In this document: positions 53,614 to 62,399 of the stretch, in pieces | Numbering within the stretch: the first letter of the stretch is position 1 | How the letters are laid out: each line of letters opens with the position of its first letter | Origin: Paracoccaceae bacterium | GTDB taxonomy: Bacteria; Pseudomonadota; Alphaproteobacteria; Rhodobacterales; Rhodobacteraceae | DNA: 64,000 nucleotides | Assembly: GCA_014654775.1 (NCBI GenBank) | Contig: JACVZW010000083.1 | Location: 62,001-126,000 of the forward strand | Reading direction: 5' to 3' | The notes under the pieces: model-generated | What the model saw: the letters and a program-made list of their open reading frames with translations, nothing else | Databases searched by the model: none | What the model was told of the DNA's origin: nothing | Position numbers and translations under genes: made by a program

Positions 53614-54045
53614 TCAGGAAATCTCCTCCGCTTCCCTGATCCGCATGCAACGCACCTTTAGGACTTCGCCCTGACGCTGCGGCGGGATTTGCCCGTAGTC
53701 ATCGATGGTCGTACAGACCGACCAGTGGCCGCAGTCCATCGACACGGCTTTCAGTTCCTTCGTCGTCACGATGAACCGGTTGCTCATGACGACGAGCATG
53801 GTGCGAAAGCGGTGGGACCTGAAGGGTGGCAGGCCAGGAGCCACAAAGGTGGCCTTGATGCAGTTGCGCAAATGGTCATTCGACTTGCAGCGGTCCTTGG
53901 AGAGGCCAGTGTTCTCAAAGCCGTCATCAACCCTGCGGTCAATCTTCGGTTTCGGGACCAACGGGTCGGCGCGTCGATCCATTTGGGCTACAATCGTTTC
54001 TACACCGTTGCAAAACCTGTCATCACAAGTTAGCCACGCGGGCAT
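53614..54045 (-). pseudogene. C-terminal remnant of a tyrosine recombinase (integrase)
   Basis: 143-codon frame whose final ~110 residues match the catalytic end of a site-specific tyrosine recombinase: PFRSHRFRTMLVVMSNRF (H-x-x-R), VTTKELKAVSMDCGHWSV (GHW box) and CTTIDDYGQIPPQRQGEVLKV with the nucleophilic Tyr. The N-terminal arm-binding and core-binding domains are gone. It lies 120 bases from tRNA-His, a common integration site, pointing back at it. The start Met is nominal. Confidence 0.7.
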
Positions 54046-54116
54046 GGAGGTGCTTGCTCATCGCCAGCCGTTCATCGCCACCGCGCCGGTGCTCCGGCTC
54101 ATGTTTGTAAGCCGAG

Positions 54117-55142
54117 ATGACTGACCTGACTAACACTTCCGCCAACCGCTCGGCGCGCGATTGGCTTTCCGTTCTCGCCCGTTATCGCGAGCCCTCGACC
54201 AGTCGCAGCCTGTTCGAGCTTGCTGTGACACTTGTGCCGTTTCTTGCGCTTTGGGCGCTGGGATGGGCGGCACTTTCCGTCAGCCCGTGGTTGGCGCTGG
54301 CGCTGGGGGCCCTGAACGGCGTGTTACTGATGCGCATCTTCATCATCCAGCATGATTGTGGGCATGGCGCGTTTCTGCGCAACCGCAGAGCACAGGATTG
54401 GATCGGGCGTAGTCTGGGGGTCCTGACGCTTACGCCCTATGCCGTCTGGCGTCGCACCCATGCCATCCACCATGCCCATCACGGTAACCTAGACCATCGT
54501 GGCATCGGCGACGTCACCACCTTGACGGTTGAGGAGTATCGCACCCGCAGCCGCTTTGGTCGTTTCATGTACCGGCTGTACCGGCATCCGCTCGTGCTTT
54601 TCGTTCTGGGGCCAAGCTATTTGTTCATCCTGCAGAACCGTTTTCCGCTGGGGCTGACGAACCAGGGCTGGCGTTACTGGGCATCGGCCATGGGCACCAA
54701 CGTGATGATCGGCCTATCTCTGGGCCTCATTGTCTGGTTCGGAGGGGGCTGGCCGGTTCTCTTGATTTTTCTTCCTTCCCTGATTGTTGCCGCAACCATC
54801 GGTGTCTGGTTGTTCTATGTGCAGCATCAGTTTGAGCAAACCCACTGGTCCAAGGGTGAAGACTGGGATTTGCACAAGGCCGCTCTCGAAGGCAGCACGC
54901 ATTATGTGCTTCCCCAGCCGCTCGGCTGGTTGTCAGGGAATATCGGCATCCATCATGTGCATCACCTCTACAGTCGGATTCCCTTCTACCGCTTGCCCGA
55001 GGTCATTCGTCACCATGCAGAACTGGCCGATGTTCAGCGTCTGACCATCCGCGACAGCCTGCGCACAGTTGGCCTGCATCTTTGGGACGAGCAGCAGGGC
55101 AAGCTGATTTCGTTCAAAGAGGCGAAGCAGCGCCTGAGCTAG
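54117..55142 (+). CDS. Fatty acid desaturase (membrane-bound, DesA-like)
   Basis: 341 residues. Di-iron acyl-lipid desaturase with three histidine boxes: HDCGHGAF (~80), HAIHHAHHG (~116) and HHVHH (~280), in the usual spacing between paired hydrophobic helices. Delta-9 or omega-6/Delta-12 type; not resolvable by eye. Lower GC and less biased codon use than neighbours, and it sits between a recombinase remnant and the thi operon, consistent with acquired DNA. Confidence 0.93.
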   Translation: MTDLTNTSANRSARDWLSVLARYREPSTSRSLFELAVTLVPFLALWALGWAALSVSPWLALALGALNGVLLMRIFIIQHDCGHGAFLRNRRAQDWIGRSLGVLTLTPYAVWRRTHAIHHAHHGNLDHRGIGDVTTLTVEEYRTRSRFGRFMYRLYRHPLVLFVLGPSYLFILQNRFPLGLTNQGWRYWASAMGTNVMIGLSLGLIVWFGGGWPVLLIFLPSLIVAATIGVWLFYVQHQFEQTHWSKGEDWDLHKAALEGSTHYVLPQPLGWLSGNIGIHHVHHLYSRIPFYRLPEVIRHHAELADVQRLTIRDSLRTVGLHLWDEQQGKLISFKEAKQRLS

Positions 55143-55702
55143 GGTCAGCGGTCTCCGCCCAAGCACGCACGAACCGCAGGCTGAAGAAGGCCAACCGGGG
55201 CCTTTATGGATCGCGGGTACAAGCCTCACCCTACTGCTGGCCGAACGTGTCCCCGGGTAGTGCACGCAAAAGAGTCGCGCTCGGGCTTACCTGCGCGGCG
55301 GCAACCAGCATGATCGCCCAGAGTGAACCCGCATTCGGCGTGAAGAGGGCTGCAGACGGGCTGCATCGCCCTGTTCGCCCCTCAAATTCGGCCAGAGGCG
55401 CGGGCCGTCCTTGTTTCTGGGCTACAGCGCGTCTTCGGGAACACCGTCACCGGTCCCGCAACCGTCCGCTGCATCCCCCTAGAGACCATCAGCCTTAACC
55501 AGTGCTCCGTTCGACGATGAGCCCGCGCGACAGTCGATCTGGGCGGAAAGGGAACGTTGGGTGACGTCGCCATGGCAACAACCTCCCCTCACGACCAGAT
55601 CGATTTTCGGGCGAGGCACCCGGAAAAACCGGGCCTGTGACGGCGTTGGAAACCAGAGCGGTGATTTGGCCACGGCGACTTGACATTTTGTCGACCAACT
55701 CT
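55143..55702. other. 560-bp intergenic stretch, no gene recognised
   Basis: Frames on both strands are short and lack any recognisable motif or good start/RBS combination. The plus frame at 55180-55210 reads RRLKKANRGLYGSR, vaguely transposase-like, but too short to support. The region ends at the TPP riboswitch. Confidence 0.5.
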
Positions 55703-55792
55703 GACTTTCCGCATGCGACAGGGGCGTCCGGGCATCCGGGCTGAGAAGCACCCTTTGAACCTGAACCAGATCATGCTGGCGTAGGGAGTCCG
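55703..55792 (+). promoter_or_regulatory. TPP riboswitch (THI box)
   Basis: The conserved core is complete: GGGGCGTCC... GGGCTGAGAAG (55738-55748), CACCCTTTGAACCTGA (55749-55764), ACCAGATCATGCTGG (P4/P5 with CTGGCGTAGGGAG). P1 pairing GACT (55703) with AGTC (55787) is plausible. It lies ~70 bases upstream of thiM and should shut the thiMED-SDR operon when thiamine pyrophosphate is abundant. Confidence 0.93.
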
Positions 55793-55862
55793 CGGCGGGT
55801 GCATTCGGTCTTTTGCTGGCCAGTCATTCGCTCCGGTTCTCCCGCGTCAGTGGGAGGAAAAG

Positions 55863-56651
55863 ATGATTGAAACCGGCACCTACCTTCATCAGATGCGCGC
55901 CACGGCGCCATTGGTGCACAACATCACGAATTATGTGGCCATGAACATGATGGCCAATGTGCTGCTTTCGGCGGGCGCATCTCCTGCCATGGTGCATGCT
56001 CGCGAAGAGGTGGCCGAATTCGCTGGGCTTGCGCAGACGCTGACCATCAACATCGGGACATTGGACCCTGCATGGGCCGAAGCCATGGAAATCGCCGCCC
56101 GCACGATGAACGCGGCCGGACGGCCATGGGTGCTTGACCCTGTCGGCGTTGGTGCGACCCGCTTCCGGCAGGAGGTCTGTGCCCGCCTTCTGCTGCTGCG
56201 CCCGACCGTGATCCGAGGCAATGCCTCCGAGATCCTCGCCCTGTCCGGGCTTGGCGGACAGGGGCGCGGCGTCGATGCCGCCGATCCGGTAGAGGCTGCC
56301 GAAACTGCGGCGCGCGATCTGGCCGGCCGGACGGGGGCCGTGGTCGCCGTGTCTGGTCCGGTCGATTTCGTAACCGACGGGGCATCGGCCTATCGGGTGT
56401 TGAACGGACATGCCCTGATGCCCTGCGTGACCGCGCTGGGATGTTCCCTGAACGGGGTGATTGCGGCCTTTATCGCCGGACAGGAACAGCTTGGCGCGAC
56501 TGCGGCGGCGCTGGCCTATTACGGGCTGGCGGGCGAGAGGGCGGCGCAAGGTGCTGCTGGACCGGGAAGCTTCCTTACCGCCTTCCTAGACGCGCTGCAT
56601 GTACTGACGCCGGACGACCTGCGGCATGGCGCAAGGGTGGTAGCGGCATGA
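55863..56651 (+). CDS. thiM: Hydroxyethylthiazole kinase
   Basis: 262 residues. Phosphorylates hydroxyethylthiazole in thiamine salvage. TAPLVHNITNYVAMNMMANVLL, LDPVGVGATRFR, IRGNASEI and VAVSGPVDFVTDG with CVTALGCSLNG (catalytic Cys/loop) are the ribokinase-like motifs. GGAGGAAAAG precedes the ATG. First gene of the operon; overlaps thiE by ATGA. Confidence 0.96.
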   Translation: MIETGTYLHQMRATAPLVHNITNYVAMNMMANVLLSAGASPAMVHAREEVAEFAGLAQTLTINIGTLDPAWAEAMEIAARTMNAAGRPWVLDPVGVGATRFRQEVCARLLLLRPTVIRGNASEILALSGLGGQGRGVDAADPVEAAETAARDLAGRTGAVVAVSGPVDFVTDGASAYRVLNGHALMPCVTALGCSLNGVIAAFIAGQEQLGATAAALAYYGLAGERAAQGAAGPGSFLTAFLDALHVLTPDDLRHGARVVAA

Positions 56652-57259
56652 CCGGACCCGTCTATGTCATCACCGATCCCAACGCGCCCCTGCCCGTTGT
56701 CGAGCAGGCCCTTGCAGCGGCGCGCGGCGGGGCGGGGCTGATCCAGATCCGCGACAAGCGCGCGACAGATTCCGAGATCGCGGCTCTGGTGGCGCAGCTT
56801 CTGCCCCGCATCGCGGCGTTCGGGGCAAGGCTGATCGTGAACGACCGGATCGAGGTTGCCCTTCGAACGGGGGCGCATGGTTTGCATATCGGCCAAAGTG
56901 ATGGCGACGTGGAAAAGATCCGCTGCCGCCTGCCGCCAGGCATGCTGCTGGGCCTGTCGATCGAAACCGTGGATCAGGCGCGGCGGATCCCGCCCGTGGT
57001 CGACTATATCGGCGCGGGGCCGATCCGCGCCACCACGACAAAGCCCGACCACGCCGCACCCATCGGACTTGATGGGTTGGCGGCGATCGTCGCGGCGGCG
57101 CGGCTGCCGACCTATGCCATCGGCGGCATCGGTCCCGGGGATGCCCGGGCGTTGCGGGCCGCAGGAGCGGTCGGTCTGGCCGTCGTCTCGGCCGTCACGA
57201 ATGCGCCGGACCCGCAGGCGGCAACCGCAGCCCTTCTTGCGGAATGGAACGCGTCATGA
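56648..57259 (+). CDS. thiE: Thiamine-phosphate synthase
   Basis: 203 residues. Joins HMP-PP and thiazole-phosphate to thiamine phosphate. Motifs: VYVITDPNAPLPVVEQAL, GLIQIRDKR, IVNDRIEVALRTGAHGLHIGQSD, and VDYIGAGPIRATTTKPDHAAPIGLDGL, plus AIGGIGPGDAR. Overlaps both neighbours by 4 bases. Confidence 0.95.
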   Translation: MTGPVYVITDPNAPLPVVEQALAAARGGAGLIQIRDKRATDSEIAALVAQLLPRIAAFGARLIVNDRIEVALRTGAHGLHIGQSDGDVEKIRCRLPPGMLLGLSIETVDQARRIPPVVDYIGAGPIRATTTKPDHAAPIGLDGLAAIVAAARLPTYAIGGIGPGDARALRAAGAVGLAVVSAVTNAPDPQAATAALLAEWNAS

Positions 57260-58062
57260 TCCCAAACATTCTGTCCATTGCCGGGTCCGATCCTTCGGGC
57301 GGTGCCGGTATTCAGGCCGACATCAAGGCGATCTCGGCCAATGGCGCCTATGCCATGGCCGCGATCACCGCTCTGACGGCGCAAAACACCCGCGGCGTGA
57401 CCGGGGTGCAGATGATCGAACCCGCCTTCGTCGCCCAGCAGATCGCGGCCCTGCGCGCCGACATCCGCATCGATGCCGTCAAGATCGGCATGCTGGGCAC
57501 ATCCGAGATGGTCGCAACCGTCTTCGCGGCATTGGATGGCCTCGACGTTCCTTTGGTGCTTGACCCTGTCATGGTTGCCAAAGGCGGCGACCGTCTGCTT
57601 CGGGCCGATGCCGTCGCGGCCCTTCGTGACGCGCTCTCGCAAGCAAACGTTATCACCCCCAACCTGCCTGAGGCAGCGGATCTTCTGGGGCAAGACGAGG
57701 CTGTGTCGGAGTCGGGGATGGAAGAACAGGCGCGCGCGCTTCTGGCCCTCGGTCCAAAGGCCGTGCTGCTGAAGGGCGGCCATCTGCCAAGCGGCGCCTG
57801 CCCCGATCTTCTGGCGACGGCAGACGGCCTGCTCTGGCTGCATGGCGCCCGCCACGCGACGCAACGCACACATGGCACCGGATGCACCCTGTCCTCCGCC
57901 CTTGCAACCTGCCTCGGCCAAGGCATGCCGCTTGCGCAAGCCGCCACTGCTGCCAAGGCCTATGTGGCCCGCGCCATCGCCACTGCGGATGCCCTGTCCG
58001 TCGGCCACGGCCACGGCCCGACCCACCATTTCCACGCGTTTTTCGAAGGATCCACCAGATGA
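57256..58062 (+). CDS. thiD: Bifunctional hydroxymethylpyrimidine kinase/phosphomethylpyrimidine kinase
   Basis: 268 residues. Ribokinase-fold enzyme that phosphorylates HMP to HMP-PP. IAGSDPSGGAGIQADIKAISANGAYAMAAITALTAQNTRGV start, VLDPVMVAKGGD, ITPNLPEA and RTHGTGCTLSSAL (anion hole and catalytic Asp region) are all present. Ends with a His/Gly-rich GHGHGPTHHFHAFF segment. ATGA overlaps on both sides. Confidence 0.95.
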   Translation: MIPNILSIAGSDPSGGAGIQADIKAISANGAYAMAAITALTAQNTRGVTGVQMIEPAFVAQQIAALRADIRIDAVKIGMLGTSEMVATVFAALDGLDVPLVLDPVMVAKGGDRLLRADAVAALRDALSQANVITPNLPEAADLLGQDEAVSESGMEEQARALLALGPKAVLLKGGHLPSGACPDLLATADGLLWLHGARHATQRTHGTGCTLSSALATCLGQGMPLAQAATAAKAYVARAIATADALSVGHGHGPTHHFHAFFEGSTR

Positions 58063-58823
58063 CTCGTCCGCTCTTTGACCTGACCGTCCTCGTCACCGGC
58101 GGAGGCCGCGGCCTTGGCGCGGCGATTGTCCGGGCCTTCGCCCGCGAGGGGGCGCGGGTCGCCATCAATTACCGCCACAGCAAGACCGAGGCAGACGCTC
58201 TGGCAGCCTCGCTCGGCCCCCGGGCGGCAGCTTTTGGCGCGGATGTGACCGACGCCGCGCAGGTCGCCGCGATGTTGGCCGAAATCACCCGCACCCTCGG
58301 CACACCGGATGTGCTTGTGCATAATGCGCTGGCGGATTTCTCGTTCAACGGCGAGGCGCGGTCACATCTGGACCGGCTGACCTGGGACGAGATCGCAGCG
58401 CAGGCCGAAACCGCCGTGGGCGGCGCGTTGAACTGCCTGCAGGCCCTGCGCACCCATTGGCAGGCGCAAGGCTTTGGGCGGATGATCACCATCGGGACCA
58501 ACCTGCTGCAGAACCCCGTCGTGCCCTATCATGACTACACCGCCGCCAAGGGGGCGTTGCTTGCCCTGACCCGCACGGCGGCAAAGGAACTGGGGCCGAT
58601 GGGCGTGAACGTCAACATGGTGTCCGGTGGCCTGCTGCGCACGACCGATGCCAGCCGCGCAACGCCCGAGGCCGTCTTTGACATCGTCGCCCACCAGACC
58701 CCACTAGGGCGCGTCACGACGCCCGAAGACCTTGCCGATGCCGTGCTCTTCTTCGCATCGCCATGGGCAAGGGCAATAACAGGGCAGAACCTTGTCGTCG
58801 ACGGCGGCTTGGTCTTTGGCTAA
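58059..58823 (+). CDS. SDR-family oxidoreductase in the thi operon
   Basis: 254 residues, classical SDR: TVLVTGGGRGLGAAIVRA cofactor loop, NALADFSF, catalytic Tyr and Lys in YHDYTAAKGALLALT, and a TNLL strand containing no Ser at the usual position (IGTNLLQN in place of SS). Labelled 3-oxoacyl-ACP-reductase-like by similarity, but its strict ATGA coupling to thiMED and position under the TPP riboswitch suggest a thiamine-related substrate (inference). Confidence 0.85.
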   Translation: MTRPLFDLTVLVTGGGRGLGAAIVRAFAREGARVAINYRHSKTEADALAASLGPRAAAFGADVTDAAQVAAMLAEITRTLGTPDVLVHNALADFSFNGEARSHLDRLTWDEIAAQAETAVGGALNCLQALRTHWQAQGFGRMITIGTNLLQNPVVPYHDYTAAKGALLALTRTAAKELGPMGVNVNMVSGGLLRTTDASRATPEAVFDIVAHQTPLGRVTTPEDLADAVLFFASPWARAITGQNLVVDGGLVFG

Positions 58824-59237
58824 CCACGCCAGGTGTCGCGGCGGTCTCAAGGCGAGCAAGAGAAGGCATGGCAGTCGCGATTTCTGGCCCTTCATGTCAT
58901 GCTGCATTGGCGAAGGGGTGACGGAGACTATCCTGACTTGAATGTCCGCTTTGGGCCGCGTGCGGACGGTCACGTTTTTCTGGTCAAGGCGCCCAAAAGC
59001 CGAGGTTCGTTCAAAATCCTGCCCGGCTGCTGACCCTGGCCGGAACGGCGATCAACCGATGACGCGCGCCAGTGCGACCGGCTGGCCCGATGATGCCGAC
59101 GAAATCAGAGGGGCGGCATCAGCCCATTATCCTGAACGAAGCCGGAAATCTCTGCCTTCGGGCGGTCCAAGGTAGGGGGGCGGATCAGGCAGACTGGAAG
59201 TCTCGCTCACGCTGGAAGGAAGCTTGCGGCAACGTCG
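58824..59237. other. 414-bp intergenic stretch, possible operon end
   Basis: No convincing gene. A hairpin GTCCGC/GCGGAC (58944-58967) followed by GTTTTTC (from 58974) could end thi transcription. The remainder shows only short frames. Confidence 0.45.
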
Positions 59238-59489
59238 TTAGCTGTAGTCTTGCTCTTCTTCCGCGATGATCTGGTCGATCACGAACTGGGCGCGATCAAG
59301 CGCATCTTGGGCTGCGGGGCGCATGGGACCGGCTTGTTGCAGCGCCGCGCACAGCGCGGGCACAAGCACAGCAAGGCGGGCAAGGTTCATCTCGTCGTCG
59401 ACAATGCATCCATCGATGATCTGCTGTTCGAGGGATAGGAAGAAGTACATCTCAGCCTCCGTGGCCTGCAAGAATCGATGCTGGATCAT
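59238..59489 (-). CDS. Small hypothetical protein
   Basis: 83 codons on the minus strand: two predicted helical stretches (MYFFLSLEQQIIDGCIVDD, ALCAALQQAGPMRPAAQDALDRAQFVIDQIIAEEEQ). Composition is protein-like but I recognise no family. An internal Met 13 residues in is an alternative start. Isolated between the thi operon and a tRNA-like fragment. Confidence 0.4.
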   Translation of the reverse strand: MIQHRFLQATEAEMYFFLSLEQQIIDGCIVDDEMNLARLAVLVPALCAALQQAGPMRPAAQDALDRAQFVIDQIIAEEEQDYS

Positions 59490-59546
59490 CCGGCAGCGCC
59501 CTTCACGGATGACTATTCTGTAGTAAACTGTAGTAATAGGTAGTAA

Positions 59547-59608
59547 TTCGTATAGCTCAGTATCTGTTGGTCAGTTGGCAGAGCACGGACCCTCTTGCTG
59601 ACTGAGGA
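59547..59608 (+). repeat. tRNA-like fragment
   Basis: GTATAGCTCAGT followed, after TATCTGT, by TGGTCAGTTGGCAGAGCAC and then GGACCCTCTTGCTG, which look like a tRNA 5' end and D-arm with a partial anticodon arm. The D-arm motif seems duplicated, and no T-arm follows, so it is not a working tRNA. GTAGTAA repeats three times just before (59520-59548). Confidence 0.4.
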
Positions 59609-59760
59609 CACCTTCGCGATTCACATTCCATTGGCTGTACTATGGACAGACGTGTCGTTTGATCTGTCGCCGCAATGGGGTTAGTCATCGTTAATCGTCA
59701 GTGGCTGCGGTGACTGCGCCTTCACTGTCCGATCTGCCTTGGACCTGCGGCACACCGTTC

Positions 59761-61638
59761 ATGTTTATCGCCCCATCCCCACAGAAGAGCGGATTTCACG
59801 CCAGCCTCTGGCCGGGCTTCGTGCTGGCGGTGCTGCTCTGGCTGATTGGCGCGCCCTTGGGGTACGCGCAGACGGAACTAATCGAGCGGGTCGAAATTCT
59901 AGAAGACCCGACGGCGGCCCTGACCGTGGATCAGATCGACATGGACGATTTTCGCCCAGCCGGCCTTATGTTCACCGAAGGCTACACCTCCTCGGCCGTT
60001 TGGTTGAGGCTGAAGGTGCGGGGCATTCCAGGCAAGGATGACCACGTTCTGATTGTGCGCCCGACGACCTTGGACGAGTTGAGCCTTTACATACCCGACG
60101 CCACACAGGCTGGCGGGTGGCATGTGACACATCTCGGCGGTCGAAGCCCCGTGCGTGACGAGCAATGGGCGTCGTCATTGCGCGGGTTTCGGATCAACCC
60201 GGTCGAAGATGGCGGTGTCTATCTGCTGCGTGTGGCCACGACTGGGTCGATGGGGGTAGTTGTGTCGGCTTTGGTGGAAGCAGAAGCCGAACGCATGGGT
60301 CTTCTGATCGACCTGCGCCAGATCAGCTATCTGTCCGTGATGCTGATCTTGGTGATCTGGGCCTTGCGGATGGCAGTCTTGACCAAAGAGCCGCAATTTG
60401 GGTGGTTTGCGGCCATGCAGGGGCTATGGACCGTCCATAACGCCTTTCACTTCGGCTACATCACAATCTTTGCATCTTGGTTTCACGCTGAACCCATTTA
60501 CGTGGCCCATCGCGGGCTGGTGATCGTGATGTCTTTGCTGACAATCAGGTTTCACAAGGCGGTGCTCGTGCGCTTCGCTCCACCGCCTGCCGCCAGACGG
60601 TTGCTTGATCTGTTGATGGTGATCATGGGCTGTGCCTTGGCGCTGTATGTCTTGGGTTATGGGAACGCGGCACTGAAACTGAACTCCCTCGCGATTGCCA
60701 GCATGCCAGTGGTCTTGATGGTGAATGCCTTTTCTGCGCGCAAGAATGCCTCGCCTGGACTGATCACGATGCGGGTGATCTATTTCATCTTATCGGCCAC
60801 GCTTTCGATCTGGGTTTTGGCCCTGATTGGCGTGGCTGATGTTGGAGTTTACTCGGCATGGGGTGTTCTTATTCATGGCCTTGTCACCGGGCTGCTGATG
60901 TTTTCCATCCTGCATTTGCACGGAAAGAACCTGCTGGCCGATGCCGTCAGCGCCAAGGTGGCAATCGTCAAAAGCGAAGAGCGGCGGCGGTTCGAGCAAG
61001 AGCAGAACCGGATGCTGGTGCGGTTTATCGACATGCTGACGCATGAAACCAAGAATGCGATGGCGGTGATCAACATGTCAGCCTCGGCCCCCAACTTTGG
61101 GCCGCGTCAGCGTGACCGGGTCGAAATGGCGATCCGCGATCTGACCACGGTCATCGACCGATGCAGCCAATCCTTGCGGATGGATACGAAAGAACAAGTG
61201 ATAGCCAAAGAGGCCTGCGACGCGGCGGTCATCCTGCGTGACCTGTGCCGTGACAATCCAGGTACGGCGCGTATCCACCTCACGGCACCGCCAGAGGCGC
61301 CGTTGCACAGCGATCCTGTGTTGTTGCGGGTGGTCTTTGGCAACCTGATCGAGAATGCGCTGAAGTATTCGCCACCCAAATCCATGGTGCATGTGGCCAT
61401 TCAGCAAGAGGCAACGGGTCAGCTGGTGATCTGGTTTGAAAACGAGGCGGGCACGGCCGGATTGCCGGACCCGGCGCGTGTGTTTGAAAAATACTACCGC
61501 AGTGATCGTGCCTTGTCGCAGATCGGATCTGGATTGGGGCTGTACCTTGTGCAAGGGGTGGTTCGCAATCTGGGTGGTGGGATCAGTTACGAACCTCAGG
61601 AGGGCCGGGCGCGGTTTCGGCTGTGGTTGCCATGTTGA
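59761..61638 (+). CDS. Sensor histidine kinase with 7TM-DISM region
   Basis: About 625 residues. A signal-peptide-like segment (ends LGYAQ) precedes a ~170-residue extracytoplasmic domain of the 7TMR-DISM extracellular type (VWLRLKVRGIPGKDD). About seven transmembrane segments (~205-400) follow, then the kinase: phosphoacceptor His428 in MLTHETKNAMAVI, N-box NLIENALKYS, G-box IGSGLGLYLVQG. The H-box lacks the common His-Glu-x-x-x-Pro proline. ATG at 59761 is used; GTG at 59701 is also in frame. It overlaps its response regulator gene by 7 bases. Confidence 0.88.
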   Translation: MFIAPSPQKSGFHASLWPGFVLAVLLWLIGAPLGYAQTELIERVEILEDPTAALTVDQIDMDDFRPAGLMFTEGYTSSAVWLRLKVRGIPGKDDHVLIVRPTTLDELSLYIPDATQAGGWHVTHLGGRSPVRDEQWASSLRGFRINPVEDGGVYLLRVATTGSMGVVVSALVEAEAERMGLLIDLRQISYLSVMLILVIWALRMAVLTKEPQFGWFAAMQGLWTVHNAFHFGYITIFASWFHAEPIYVAHRGLVIVMSLLTIRFHKAVLVRFAPPPAARRLLDLLMVIMGCALALYVLGYGNAALKLNSLAIASMPVVLMVNAFSARKNASPGLITMRVIYFILSATLSIWVLALIGVADVGVYSAWGVLIHGLVTGLLMFSILHLHGKNLLADAVSAKVAIVKSEERRRFEQEQNRMLVRFIDMLTHETKNAMAVINMSASAPNFGPRQRDRVEMAIRDLTTVIDRCSQSLRMDTKEQVIAKEACDAAVILRDLCRDNPGTARIHLTAPPEAPLHSDPVLLRVVFGNLIENALKYSPPKSMVHVAIQQEATGQLVIWFENEAGTAGLPDPARVFEKYYRSDRALSQIGSGLGLYLVQGVVRNLGGGISYEPQEGRARFRLWLPC

Positions 61639-62300
61639 ATATTGCGCTTGTCGAAGACAATACCGCGTTGCGCGAGTCGATCGTGGATATGTTGGCGGAG
61701 CAAGGCCATCATGTCGTGGGTTTTGAAAGTGCCGAAGGTTTCTTGGCCAATTGCAGCGTGGCGACGGTCGATGTGGTGGTGCTGGATCTCAACCTGCCGG
61801 GGCAGGATGGACTGTCCTTGGCGCGTGATCTTCGGGCCGCTTGGCCGAAGGTCGGGATTATCATGCTGACTGCGCGCGGCGCACCCGAAGAACGGCAGAG
61901 TGGATATGAAAGTGGGGCCGACATCTATTTGGCCAAGCCCAGTTCCGCGCCGGAATTGACCGCCTCGATCTGGGCGCTGGCCCGCCGTCTCGGCCGCGAA
62001 GAAACAGCGCCGCGCCGCATTGTGCTGGACGTCAAGGCGATGACGTTGAGCGGGCCATCCGGCACCGTGAAGCTGACATCAGGCGAGGCCAACCTGCTGG
62101 GGGCATTCGTGCAGGCCCCCGGCAATCGGCTGGTGACCGAGGGGCAGGGGGCAGATGCCGATGCGACCAGCAAGGCGACCCTCGGGGTAAAGATCGTGCG
62201 GTTGCGCAAAAAGCTGGTGGCCGCCGGGGCGGTCGGCCAGCCGATCAACGCGATCCGCAACCTTGGCTATCAGCTAAGCGTTTCCGTCGATCTATCCTAG
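61632..62300 (+). CDS. Response regulator, OmpR-like, degenerate DNA-binding end
   Basis: 222 residues. Receiver domain with acidic Glu8/Asp9 (ALVEDN), phosphorylation site Asp52 (VVVLDLNLPG), Thr80 and Lys102 (LAKPSS). The C-terminal ~100 residues read as a winged helix (GTVKLTSGEANLLGAFVQAPGNRLV, then VKIVRLRKKLVAAGA.. IRNLGYQLS) but with a shortened helix-turn-helix, so DNA binding is uncertain. Cognate partner of the 59761 kinase; target genes unknown. Confidence 0.85.
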   Translation: MLNIALVEDNTALRESIVDMLAEQGHHVVGFESAEGFLANCSVATVDVVVLDLNLPGQDGLSLARDLRAAWPKVGIIMLTARGAPEERQSGYESGADIYLAKPSSAPELTASIWALARRLGREETAPRRIVLDVKAMTLSGPSGTVKLTSGEANLLGAFVQAPGNRLVTEGQGADADATSKATLGVKIVRLRKKLVAAGAVGQPINAIRNLGYQLSVSVDLS

Positions 62301-62399
62301 GGCGAGGACCCGTTCTCCTGTCATGGCCAGAACGCGGCAGTTGCGGCGACGGCTCCAGCTAGGACAAAGACCTCGGCACACCTGTTACAGCGGCTTGCC

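Noticed and set aside
55479-55751. Minus-strand frame of 90 codons with two shorter overlapping frames
   Set aside because: It runs through the TPP riboswitch sequence, has no ribosome-binding site and no recognisable domain.
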